A stretch of 64,000 bases of DNA from Parachlorella kessleri (taxonomy: Eukaryota > Chlorophyta > Trebouxiophyceae > Chlorellales > Chlorellaceae), in NCBI GenBank assembly GCA_001598975.1, contig BBXU01001519.1:1-64000 (forward strand), in the 5' to 3' direction. The stretch's first letter is position 1. Every line of letters begins with the position of its first letter. The translations under genes and the position numbers were made by a program. Shown here piece by piece: positions 1 through 9,464 of this stretch. The notes under the pieces are model-generated. The model saw only the letters and a program-made list of their open reading frames with translations. It was not told where the DNA came from and ran no database searches.

Positions 1-60
1 ACCCCCCACCACACCACCACCACCACCACACACACACACACACCACCACCACCACCATAC
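1..60. repeat. Simple-sequence tract, CCA/CA-rich
   Basis: The first 60 bases are an almost pure run of CCA triplets and CA dinucleotides. The rest of the stretch to 295 lies downstream of the MND1 stop codon and shows no convincing gene; it is probably MND1 3' untranslated sequence plus spacer. Confidence 0.85.
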
Positions 61-295
61 AAGAAAGAACCAACCAACCTTATATCCACCCCTGAGCGGA
101 GGTTTTCACTCCAGGCGCACACCAAGGAAGTAGTACAAGGCACTGTAGAAGCGGAGGTACCAGGCAGGCAACCCACCATGCATACTTCATATCGTGCTTG
201 GGCATCACAACTGTTGAAGTATTGGGCGGCACCATCCCGCCACCACTAAACCAGTGTACACCCACTGGCTCGCGGATGACAAAACAAAACTACGA

Positions 296-2841
296 TTACC
301 CAAAGGTTAAGAGTCCCCACCCACTCCCCACCTCTTTGAAGAGGTTGTCCACCTCCTCCTTCATGCCCTCAAATTTGCGTTTCAGCCACGTCTCAAGGGT
401 GTAGATGTTGTCTGCGACAGGGAGGGTGAGCAGAGAGAGAGAGCTGGGAAGTAACAAGCTTTAATGTATAGTCCACCTATTATGCTCAACAGTTCAGGAC
501 TGTGGTTGTCCTGGGCCCTAGACCTACAGGGTGGTTAGGAGGTGCCCGGCAGGCAAGGGCCTGGCAACAAAAACGGGAGGGACACATATGGCCGTGCTTG
601 GGCAAGTGAGTTTGGGAGACCTACTGGCTCCCAATCCAAACAAGCCACCGAGCAGACCTTCCATCAAGTCCTGCCTATGCAGGTAGCCCCTGCCCCTCCT
701 CTCTGTTTACACTATCCGCCACCCACAAGACTCCCCCCCTCCTGCTCAAGCCTCCCCCTGTAAGGTGGGGCATTGAAGCACCTCTGCATGCGCCCAGGTG
801 ACAAGGCCAGAAGAGAAGTCTCCTTTGCCAGCCTGCCCACGTGCTAGCTGCAAGTCTGCCATACCTAGCCATCTGTTGGAGGAGTCCTTGGCCACATGGA
901 TAGCCTCCCCTGTGCGCACGCAAGGAATACAAGTGTTAGCTACATCACCATACATGAATAAGGAGCCGTCCACTGTGAGGCTCAACTCATGCGCAGGCCA
1001 CCAGGAGGGGAGGGCAGGGCAACCGTGGAGCACAGTACAGGCACAAGCGGGCTCGGTATCGCCAGGCATTTGGCAACGAGCCGGCCTACGAACTCTGCCA
1101 TGCTCAGCAAGACCCACGCCTAGGCCAACATTGGGAGGCTGGCCACTTGTAATGACGGAGAAGCGTACATGGAGGATAGCACTAGCTGCACATCTCAGCC
1201 CTACTCAAAGGTCCCAGGGGTGTGCTCCTCAGGGGTCCCACATTACTTACGCATGGCCTCATATCTCTCCGGGTCATTGTCGGAATACTTGGCCAACTCG
1301 GCCTTCTGCTGCGCCACTCTTTCCTCCAGTTGCTTCAGCTGCCGCACCAGCTCCTGCCGCTCGCCCTGCAGAGATTGGATGTCCCCGGCAGCTCAGCACA
1401 GCACAGTAGCATACCCCAGTATCCCCACCCAGCCATCAGCTTGGCGGTGGCAGAGCTCAATGCAGGAAGCAGCTGCTGCTGACAGCCCTACAAGCAAGGA
1501 AGTCACATAGCAGCTTGCACGGTTACCAAAAAAATACGCACCAGCTGGAGCACCAGCTCCAGCAGACCCACCAGCTCCAGCAAACCAGCCCACAGCAACC
1601 ACACCCTGTCTCCAACATGCGCTTTCCAACTGCTCAACGAGCTTCTCCCTTTAGTCAGCAATGATTATGACCCCACCCCATGCCCAGCGTCATGCTTGAC
1701 TCACGCTGTCCTCCTTCCCAACTTTGCTCTCCTCCAGCTGTGTGTCCAGCCTCTGCCGCTCCGCCTGCCGCTCCTCCAGCCGCTGCTGCAGCTTGCCTAT
1801 GTCCGTCTCCAGCTGCAGGCACGAAGGAGCACGGCACCACAGGGGCAATGGTTCAGTGGCTGGTGTGTAGTGTTCAAAAACCAAAACCAAATGACTTCTG
1901 GCTGCGCAGTGGCTTTAATCCCACTTTGGCACAGGGCAGGCAAGCTCACCGTGGCGGTCAAGAAGTAGAGAAAACAGTGTCTGGCTGATGCGGTAGATAT
2001 GATGCGTGAAGTATCGCCCCAGCTCACCTTGACTGCCGTGTCACTTGGGAAAGACCTGCAGGCAGCAAGGAGCCCCCGGGTGTGTGGGGGGTTTGCGTTT
2101 TGCCTTGCCAGAAAGTGGTGCTGAGTGAAGCACGCACCATTCAACGATGCGGGTCTCAGGCTGGGAGCCCAGCACATGTCACACCCTGTCACACTCCGTC
2201 AGCTTGCACAGCAAAACATCCGCACCAGAAGTAGTTGGAGATGCCTGCATGTAAGGCAAGTGGAGGAGCTCTCAGCAGTGCTAGCACGTGACCGTCAGGC
2301 TGCGCCACACCGAGCCCCCATCCAGCTACAGCAAACAACCATCCCGCTGTAGCTGCCAACAAAGATGATCTTTGACCTTTCCCTCTTCCTAACCTACCTA
2401 TTTTCTCCTGCCGCACCAAGTCATCATCTACAAGGCTCTACAAAGCAGCCGCAGGAGGGTCAAGGTGAGGCACTCCTAACTAAATGCTCAGCATGCAGGC
2501 TGTAAAAAGTCGGTATCACCACCCTCGGGAGATGTGCAGCACAGTGGTTTTGATAATGCTATGGGCAAGGGCCCTGGCACGCTGGCAGGTGGCAAGCTGT
2601 TCTGACCCACCTGCAGCACGTCCTTAATACTCTGAGATATGACGCCTCGCTTAGAGCCCAGCTTCTCTATATCCTGCAAATACAGCTCTTTTTTACTTCC
2701 TAGCACTCGTGCTGCGCTGTTTGCGACGACTGATGTGGGAAGAACTCGCACCTTGAGCACATACACCTCTTTGGTTGTGTGGAAAATGTCCAAGATGGTA
2801 TTTCGTTTTTCCTCCAAACTCATACCACGCTTGGGCGCCAT
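296..2841 (-). CDS. MND1: Meiotic nuclear division protein 1 (MND1), 9 exons, 207 aa
   Basis: MND1 pairs with HOP2 in the nucleus and helps the DMC1/RAD51 recombinases carry out strand exchange between homologues in meiosis. Exons (minus strand): 2841-2752, 2673-2611, 2437-2398, 2244-2226, 2055-2028, 1812-1705, 1365-1251, 909-865, 411-296. Every junction keeps phase and the 207 residues match the usual family length (about 205). The N-terminus (MSLEEKRNTILDIFH, then DIEKLGSKRGVISQSIKDVL) is the MND1 winged helix, followed by VRQEKIGISNYFWSFPSD. Residues 70-150 are a coiled coil ending in AELAKYSDNDPERYEAM. The C-terminal part contains HVAKDSSNRWLDNIYTLETW, a family signature. Two exons are only 19 and 28 nt. 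The start is the ATG before the conserved MSLEEKR block; an in-frame ATG at 2952 would add an unconserved extension. No HOP2 gene is in the window. The family call is firm; exact ends of the tiny exons are inferred from homology. Confidence 0.93.
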
Positions 2842-3074
2842 GGTTGTCGCCTTTCCGGTTTGACTGCAATTACTGTTGCGTGTGTATCGCCGCTTGCAAG
2901 TCAGTAACCAGCGGGGAATAACAGAGATGGGACCACTTGGGTTTGTGATCACTTTCTGCGGTTGCTATTTACTCGGTTGCTGCAAAGACTTGCCTTAGAG
3001 AAACAGCACTAGAAGAATCCTGAGGTTTTCCGGCAAAATGGCACGGGAAGCATTTGAATATCATGACTAACAAA
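2842..3074. other. Spacer between MND1 and homocysteine methyltransferase
   Basis: These 233 bases separate two head-to-tail minus-strand genes. They must hold the MND1 promoter and the 3' end of the homocysteine methyltransferase transcript. No further coding signal was seen. Confidence 0.6.
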
Positions 3075-4449
3075 TCAGTCATCTCCGTCCAAGGACTCCT
3101 TCACAGCTTCAATATGCTGGGGGCCCACCCCGCAACAGCCGCCAACAACTGACGCCCCCAGAGCTCGCCAGTGAGCAGCATGTCTGGCATACGAGTCTGG
3201 TAGGATGATACCTTCCCTGGTGTACTCTTCAGCCGGAGGGACGACATGTAACCCTGCCTCAGGGGCCGCTCCGGTGCCTGCTAGCCACTGGCTGGTGGTG
3301 GTGGCAAACCCATTTGCATAACCGCCTATCCTGACTGTTGGTGGCGCACAGCGTTGCAGCCTGGGAAGTGCCGCTGCAACTGCCTGTGGGCTGCAGCAGT
3401 TGACGAGCAGGGCCTGTAGACCTGGAAGCTGGGATATTGTTGCCACAGCAGTCTGCAGCAGCAGCCAGGGGCCATAGCCTGTCAAGTGGAGCGGCCACCG
3501 CGCAAATTGCATGATGTCCTAGTGGAACCCCCTGAGATAACAGAGCTTACGGGGCGAATGGCGTCCTCACAGGCATGTTGACAGCTCTCGTGGTCAAAGA
3601 GTAAGCTGCCATTTATGGCAGAACTGCCTCTTAGGCTTGCCAGTGCACCACCTAAGTGCGAGATGCAGGGTCACAAGCAACAGAAAGTTAAGAGTTAGCA
3701 CCATAGAAGAGAAAGTGTATGCATGTGGTTCTCACCTCCAGTGCTTCCCCGCTTCGCAGCCTGGCACTAAGATTGTCTTCCAGCGTCCAACTGATCCACC
3801 AGGGCTTTCCACTCTCGCTGGCAACCGTGGCAGCAGCCAGCCCTTCAGCCACAGTGGCCAGGGTCTCGCAAAGCAGCAAGTCCACATGGGGCAGCAATGC
3901 AGCAGCTATCTGCCGATATTGCTGCTGCATGTCGTCTGGGGAAGGCAGGCCATGGGTCTGGTAGCTCTCTTGCAGGGGCGGGAGCGTGCCTGCAGCTTAA
4001 AGACGCAGGCAGCGCAGGTTTTCAAGATGATGAATGCCTATAGTCCCGGCTGTGTGGCAGTGAACGTTCGCACACAGACGTGGATAGCTAACCGAGCGAA
4101 GTAGGCCAGCAAGGCAAAGCGGCCTACCTGCTACCTGTACCTGGCGGCCGGCCTGGTCAGCGACTTCCCTGGCAAGCCTGGCTGCCGAGCTGATGAGCTC
4201 AGCTGCCTGGCATGCCTTGCCAATCTTGGAAAGCGAGTATGACGTGCATGCAAAGGAGTTGGTGGTCAACACATCTGCCCCCGCTACCACATACTCTCTG
4301 TGGACTTCCTTCACTAGCTCAGGTTGATGTATGTTGGCCAGCGTGCCAGCAAGGAAGAGTTGATCATAGGCTAGCCCCGGCACCAGCTGTTCAATACCCT
4401 TGGCCTTCAACAGGTGGCCAGTGCCCCCATCCAGAACCAGCACCTCCAT
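3075..4449 (-). CDS. HMT: Homocysteine S-methyltransferase, 4 exons, 329 aa
   Basis: Transfers a methyl group from S-methylmethionine or S-adenosylmethionine to homocysteine, making methionine. Exons (minus): 4449-4128, 3989-3736, 3586-3551, 3452-3075, all in phase. The N-terminus has the family's LVLDGGTGHLL and GADVLTTNSFACTSYSLSKI. The middle has VAGTLPPLQESYQTH and VDLLLCETLATVAEG. The zinc-binding cysteines are visible as LLVNCC (C223/C224) and VVGGCCGVGP (C310/C311), the three-cysteine zinc site typical of this class. The length fits the small one-domain plant and bacterial enzymes, not the large cobalamin-dependent methionine synthase. Exon 3 is only 36 nt; its acceptor was chosen because alternative upstream acceptors break phase. 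No targeting peptide is seen, so the product is probably cytosolic. It is transcribed away from the HIG1 gene. Confidence 0.93.
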
Positions 4450-4859
4450 ACGTACCGTTTATTGGGGCGAAGATTTTCCCATTGATCGCCTTGATCACCT
4501 CCCCCCGTTCTTGCGCCTTCCACGCCCAGCTGAGCTGGAGCATTGCCCCGGGCTAATGTCCAGTCATCCCGGGTGCCATTTGCCCTGAAGCTCAGTTGCA
4601 CCACCCCGAAACAGCAATCAGATACCCCCGAACGACCTCCCCAGCGCGACAGTTTCCTGTAAGCCAAACACAATCACCAACTCAGAGGTGCGAGTCGAGG
4701 CGCAGATCAGCGTCTGGATGCCTTGGACAGCACAAATGCCGCACTGTGGTCGTTGTTCAGCCAGTGCTTGGGCCAGAAGTGTTGGGTTGTCATGGGAGAG
4801 ACCAGGGCAAGGTGCTGGGCGTTAGTTTCTGCAGGTTCCCCTTGCAGGCCCGTCACAAC
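4450..4859. promoter_or_regulatory. Divergent intergenic region, likely shared promoter
   Basis: This 410-bp stretch lies between the start codons of the homocysteine methyltransferase (minus) and the HIG1 gene (plus), so both 5' leaders and promoters must be here. A 5' noncoding exon of HIG1 is possible because a splice-acceptor-like CAG sits just before its ATG. No TATA box is obvious. Confidence 0.45.
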
Positions 4860-5406
4860 ATGGGGTACGGACGTGATTTTCAACAGTGGGCAAACCAGAA
4901 CAAGCTCAAGGCAGTCGGCTATCTCTGGGGCGGCTGTGTTGCCACAACGTTTGCATACCAGTGGACACGCCCAATCCCCACACAGTTGAAGATTATCCAC
5001 ACCCGTATGTATGCCCAGGTGAGGTCCTTGTAGGCCGGTTTAAATATGTCTTTTTGGTATGTGTACAAGTCAGTTTGTCCAACAGGGGTGCAAGTATTAC
5101 AACAGCAACTATTGCCACGGCATCTTGTCGCCTCTTACTCACTTGGCGTGTCAAGTAATCCTACTCTTTGGGCAGCGCAGTCTTGCTAACAATAATACTG
5201 CATGATAGGCTGGTCTGCTACCCCAAAGTCATAACCTCCGTGGTTTCATCCCGTTTGTTCTGTGGTTGCGCTATGCGCAGGGGGTAACGCTTGCCGCACT
5301 GGGAGCGGTGGCAGCCTCCCACTTCTTTGATGAGGGCAAGGCCTCACCAGGGTCTTCCCAGGACCGAGCCCAGGACAGCATCGCTGGCGTGGCCGTTGCC
5401 AAGTAA
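4860..5406 (+). CDS. HIG1-domain mitochondrial inner membrane protein, 2 exons, 94 aa
   Basis: Small two-helix protein of the HIG1 (hypoxia-induced gene 1, RCF1-type) family, whose members help assemble and stabilise respiratory complexes III and IV. Exons 4860-5018 and 5281-5406 join in phase. Helix 1 is about residues 18-35 (AVGYLWGGCVATTFAYQW), helix 2 about 54-69 (GVTLAALGAVAASHFF). Between them is the family's H-x-R-x3-Q motif as IIHTRMYAQ (H47, R49, Q53); the site usually I or Q four residues before His is Leu here. The short hydrophilic tail ends in AVAK. The frame is open upstream of the chosen ATG, so a longer N-terminus spliced from an earlier exon is not excluded, though plant homologues have a similarly short one. 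Confidence 0.85.
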
Positions 5407-6976
5407 TCTCACCTGTGTTCTGTGGGACTCTGATTGATGGGAAGCGCAGGTTCTGCCCAGGGGCAGCCTGGACGCCAGCATTGCTGGCATGGGTGATTCA
5501 GTCGGAACTTGTGAAAGTGGTTGGATCATCCACATATTGCTAGGTGTGAAGGCATTTCCAAGGCCTGGACGTCAAAAAGGAGGGTCCAAGGCAGAGTTGT
5601 CGGCTGGGCTGTGGCAAGGGTCCAGTGTCCAGCTGTGGCAGGCCTTGCGGCTCTTACAATTACAGTGCGAGGACGGGGGCGAGGCAAGCAGCTTGACCAG
5701 AGCGGGCAGTGCTGTGGGTGATGCAGTATCTTCTCCTTAGAGCTAGCTGAAGGTGAAGGAGTGTAGTGTGGTGGTATCGCACGGTGGAGGAGGCATGGGG
5801 CTGGGACTTGTAGGGACTTTCCGTGCCACTGCCTGTCCTCCGCCTTACTGAGATAGGTGTGCCGTGGTGCGTTTCACCCTCTTATGTTGGTATCGCTTCC
5901 TGACCTCTGCATGCTAACAAGTATGGGCGTCGGTGGCGGGGAATGCGCCTGCGGTGGCGGCAAACACTTTCCCTGCCAAGGATTGATAGCTGGTGTGTGC
6001 TGAACTGAACTCTTGTGTGGTAAACGAGGTCTGCATAGCGCGCAACTCGATAGGATCGGCAGCCGGAAGTTTGGGCAAATATGGGCTGGAGGGTTGGTGG
6101 AAGCAGAGCAAGAATTGACATGGCACCTAAGCCCTTGTAACAGCTATTTTGGATATCTTCTCAGGTATGCAATGACACAGCTTTTCATGGTGCATGGCAA
6201 GTAGGGGCGAGCTCCAAAACTAGGAGTAGCCTGCTCTCAAAGGAAAATCAAAGAGGAGAGCTGAAAAACGGCCTAGCTAACCCAGGCCACATCTGCCCCG
6301 CAGGAGGCACATGGAAAAACTGGTGCCTCAAAACCACAGTCAATGGTACAGGGACACACTAATGAAATAACATTACCTCTCAACAAACCAGCACTGGCGC
6401 TATTGCAGTCAGCACCTCTAGGCGGGGGCCAACAAAGCTCCAGTATCACTCATCAGCAGCAATCGCAGCTCAACAAACAGACTTGGCAAGAAAAGGAGGC
6501 ACCGCACTCAGCAATGTGACCAGCGAGCAAGTAGCCAAATATAGCAGGCACTACCACTCACAGAGGGAAAACTTGGCTTGTTCGTCTCAACTGCAGGAGG
6601 GGAGCCACGGCTACACGGAATCAAAGCAAATAGCACAGGAAAGTCTGCAGAAGGCAGAGGAGCTCCTCTCGCAAGATTACCACACCCAACTTGGGAGCTG
6701 CGATGCTGCAGAGCAGCTACAGGGAGCGCAGCAGCACCGGGGTGGGCTAAATGTATTGCTCACTGGAGGCTTGGGGTCACCTGCACGCATGGGAACAAGA
6801 AATCGGTTTTTTAACTGATGCCTGTATCCGGCCTGCTATGCGAAGCAGATGCAGCTATGTGTCCATATCAGTATAAGCTGGCACTTAGCTGCAGCCACCT
6901 GTGTCAGCCAACAACTCCAGCCACATTGCACGGTACAATATGGTGCCGAAGGTGGTCGAGTGCATTGGTGTGCCCA
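5407..6976. other. Convergent intergenic region without a supported gene
   Basis: This 1.57-kb stretch lies between the 3' ends of the HIG1 gene (plus) and the methyltransferase gene (minus). Several open frames of 60-110 codons occur on both strands, but none shows family features, consistent splice sites or sensible composition. It probably holds both 3' untranslated regions. A further 3' exon of the methyltransferase could lie here if the GTGAGC near 7039 acts as a donor. Confidence 0.5.
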
Positions 6977-9096
6977 CTAACCCGCAGCTATGCAGGCAAT
7001 GCGGCTGCCGCAGGTTAACTGCCAAAGGCCGCTCACCTTCTCCAGCACGAAGAGGCGGGTGAGCATGGGCAGCAGCAGGGGCCCCTCACCAAAGCGTTGT
7101 TCAACCAGGGCCCGCACCTCAGAGTTGAAGGCCCTGCGGGCATGGCCTGGAAACACAGCGAAGCAGGACATAGGAAGCAGGACATAGGAATGAGGTAGGA
7201 GTTGTATGTCAATGCCTCATCAATAAAAGGCACCAGGGGCTGCTGTGAGTGGGCGAGTATGTGACGTAAGCAGGTGATACGATCTTGGCAGGTATCAGCC
7301 TTCGGCATGTGCGGGTGTACAGTGAGTATAGCGATGGGAAGACCCAGCAGCCGGAAAGAGGCACAGCGGTAAGGTCTGGCCTGGTTTGCAAGGGCTATGC
7401 ACGCACCCTGCAGCGCCTCCCGGATGTAAGACTGGCTGTTGAGGATATCTCCCAGGGTGGTGAGGTTCCGCAGCACCACAGGGTTGTGGTACGTGTTGTG
7501 CTCCCTGAGCCGGAACAGCCCCTGCTGTTGCAGTGTGGTGGCCCAGTGGTCTAATTCGTGCTGGCCGCATGTCCGGGTGTAGGATGGCACGTGGCGCTCA
7601 ATGAGCGCCTCCAGCTGAGTGATGAAGTTGTTTCTGAGGTCCCTGCAGCGTGACCATGACTCAGGAGGTCAGAATAAAGCTGGTTCTGACCAACTAGTTT
7701 TCCTGTCGAGATGAAGGTCACTGTAGCACCAACCAGTGCCGTGCAAGTCCTACTTCTGCATGTGGCCACAGCATCCTGTGTGACCACACAGCCCCACAGC
7801 CTCAGGTCTGCTGCTTGTCAGAGCTCGGTGAGACGCTCACTAAGCTGCTTGCTGAAGGGTAGCACTGGTGGCTGCATCTGCACACCCACAGTCCAGAAGG
7901 CCCCTTGAAGCTTACCCCTACACAACAAAGGTGCCATATGGCATCTAGTATCTTGCTAGGCAGGGGCTCTTCGTGTACCTGTCGTTCCAGGCCACCACTA
8001 GCCGACCACCCGGCTTGGTGATGCGGTGCATCTCTGCCAGCGCCTCATGGACATCCAGCAGGTGGAGGCCATGGAAGCAAGTAACCTGCCGCACGCCACG
8101 ACAAGCACTGCTTCGTGTCAGCCAGTGGAGGCCGTGGAAGAACGTGACCTTTGTCGCACGCCAAGGCAGGCATCAATTCCAGTACTTGATTTTTCAGATA
8201 CGTCTTATACAAGGGATGCAGGCAAAGGTCATGGTACGGTGACATAGGCACCAGGTCTGTCTCACCAGGTCTGCTGCACCGTCATAGACCAGCTGCCGCT
8301 CGATGGAGGCGGTTACAAGGTTGATCCGAGCATCACTGGCGTGAGCATAGATGGAGGTGCGATTCAGCACTTCATCGTCACCGTTGATGCTCAGAACCCT
8401 GAAGCCCCTGCAGTCGAGAGTGAGGCTAAGAGTTTAAGAGAGTGGAACCCACCGCCAATTAGGGCCAACGCTGCACAGGTAGAGGCGCAGCATGGTGCTA
8501 TCATTGAAGACGACAGGCTCTTGCAATCGGTGCAGTGGGCGGCCTGGCAGGAGCGGCCCTGATTAGGCTCCCAGTACGCTTTGAGAGCCTCACACCCACC
8601 GCTTTGCAAGCTCGACGCCAGCCCTCCCCTCAGAGCCCACCGCAATGTCAATAGCCAGTGGGCTGCGCTGGTGACGCGTAGGATACAGGCTGGCAACCTT
8701 GGACCACACAGTGTCTGGATACTGTGACCTGCATCCATGCGGTTTGCAGTTCGGCAGCAGCTGTTGGCTACAAATAGGAGTACCCAAGGAGCTGAGGAGG
8801 GCCAACCTGGGATGCAGCAACCAGCAACCTTACCTAACAAAGCCTAGGACTGAGCAGAACCGCTGTGAGGGGTGGTGGCTGGCAAGCACAGCCTCAGGAT
8901 GTGGCGGATGGGGCTGGCTATCTGGATCAAAGCGCGGAAACGAAGAGGCCTCGAGCTGCCTGAGGCCTTGGACAGCAGCCTCGGCTTGGGCCGTGTAGCC
9001 GCGACGGGTTAGGAGAGGGACAGCAAAAGGAGCCAGGGCTCTTGCTAGCTGCAGGCTGCAAGCTAACACGGATGTTTGGCTGACCAACGACAGCAT
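6977..9096 (-). CDS. SAM-dependent methyltransferase (type 11 class), 6 exons, about 348 aa
   Basis: Class I methyltransferase using S-adenosylmethionine; substrate unknown. Exons (minus): 9096-8834, 8728-8600, 8407-8266, 8085-7979, 7642-7407, 7146-6977, all in phase. The core starts with QYPDTVWSKVASLYP, like plant methyltransferases beginning 'YP..W..L'. Motif I is LAIDIAVGSEGRAGVELAK, where the usual GxGxG glycines are partly replaced. Then come GFRVLSINGDDEVLN, ASDARINLV, VTCFHGLHLLD (post-I region) and MHRITKPGGRLVVAWND, the 'LKPGG' strand. The N-terminal 85 residues begin with a hydrophobic, Arg-containing stretch (MLSLVSQTSVLACSLQLARA) that may be an organelle or secretion signal. The C-terminus is uncertain: a donor-like GTGAGC follows VLEK near 7039, so the last 20 residues may be read-through. 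Intron 3 contains a partial copy of exon 4. The gene is divergent from chlorophyllase across 368 bp. Confidence 0.8.
7162..7189. repeat. Tandem duplication of a 14-bp unit in a methyltransferase intron
   Basis: The unit AGCAGGACATAGGA occurs twice without a gap in intron 5 of the methyltransferase gene. Confidence 0.85.
8119..8170 (-). other. Partial duplicate of methyltransferase exon 4 inside intron 3
   Basis: Read on the minus strand, this stretch repeats the acceptor region and first codons of exon 4 (parent copy about 8056-8110) with scattered differences. Its reading VTFFHGLHWL parallels VTCFHGLHLL of the real exon and keeps an AG before the first codon. No matching donor follows, and the copy stops after about 11 codons, so it looks like a truncated pseudo-exon. 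Confidence 0.7.
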
Positions 9097-9464
9097 CGGA
9101 CGTCACTTCGTGTGAAATTGTGTCACGTGCTGCATTGACATGGAAGACAGTGTCGGAGCTCAGTATTCAGGCCAGTAAATACCAAATTGGCGTGCTGCCA
9201 ATGAGCTGGAATTGTGAAATGGCGCCTGGGGAGGTGCACACCAGAGCCGCGGCGACGTGCCTAGTACGGATACTGTGAATTGATACCTACCTTCAAACGC
9301 CCCCAAGTCCTCCTTCGACAGCTGTACCAGTTTACATGGGCAGTTGGAGGTCGGGATCCCCCCCCATGGGCAGGCATGTGGGGCTGAAGTGTTCTGGCTC
9401 CAGGGCGGGGGCGCCTTGGCTGGGCCAGCATGTCAAGGTCCAGAAGGATGACTCCTGATAAGAC
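9097..9464. promoter_or_regulatory. Divergent promoter region, methyltransferase / chlorophyllase
   Basis: These 368 bases separate the two start codons, so the 5' leaders and promoters of both genes must share them. No clear TATA box or repeated operator was recognised. Confidence 0.45.

Noticed and set aside
798..1409. 203-codon plus-strand frame
   Set aside because: It overlaps MND1 exons 7 and 8 on the opposite strand; MND1 has strong homology support there.
6483..6818. 111-codon plus-strand frame rich in Gln/Ser
   Set aside because: No domain, no upstream or downstream splice partners, and it sits in the 3' region of a convergent gene pair.
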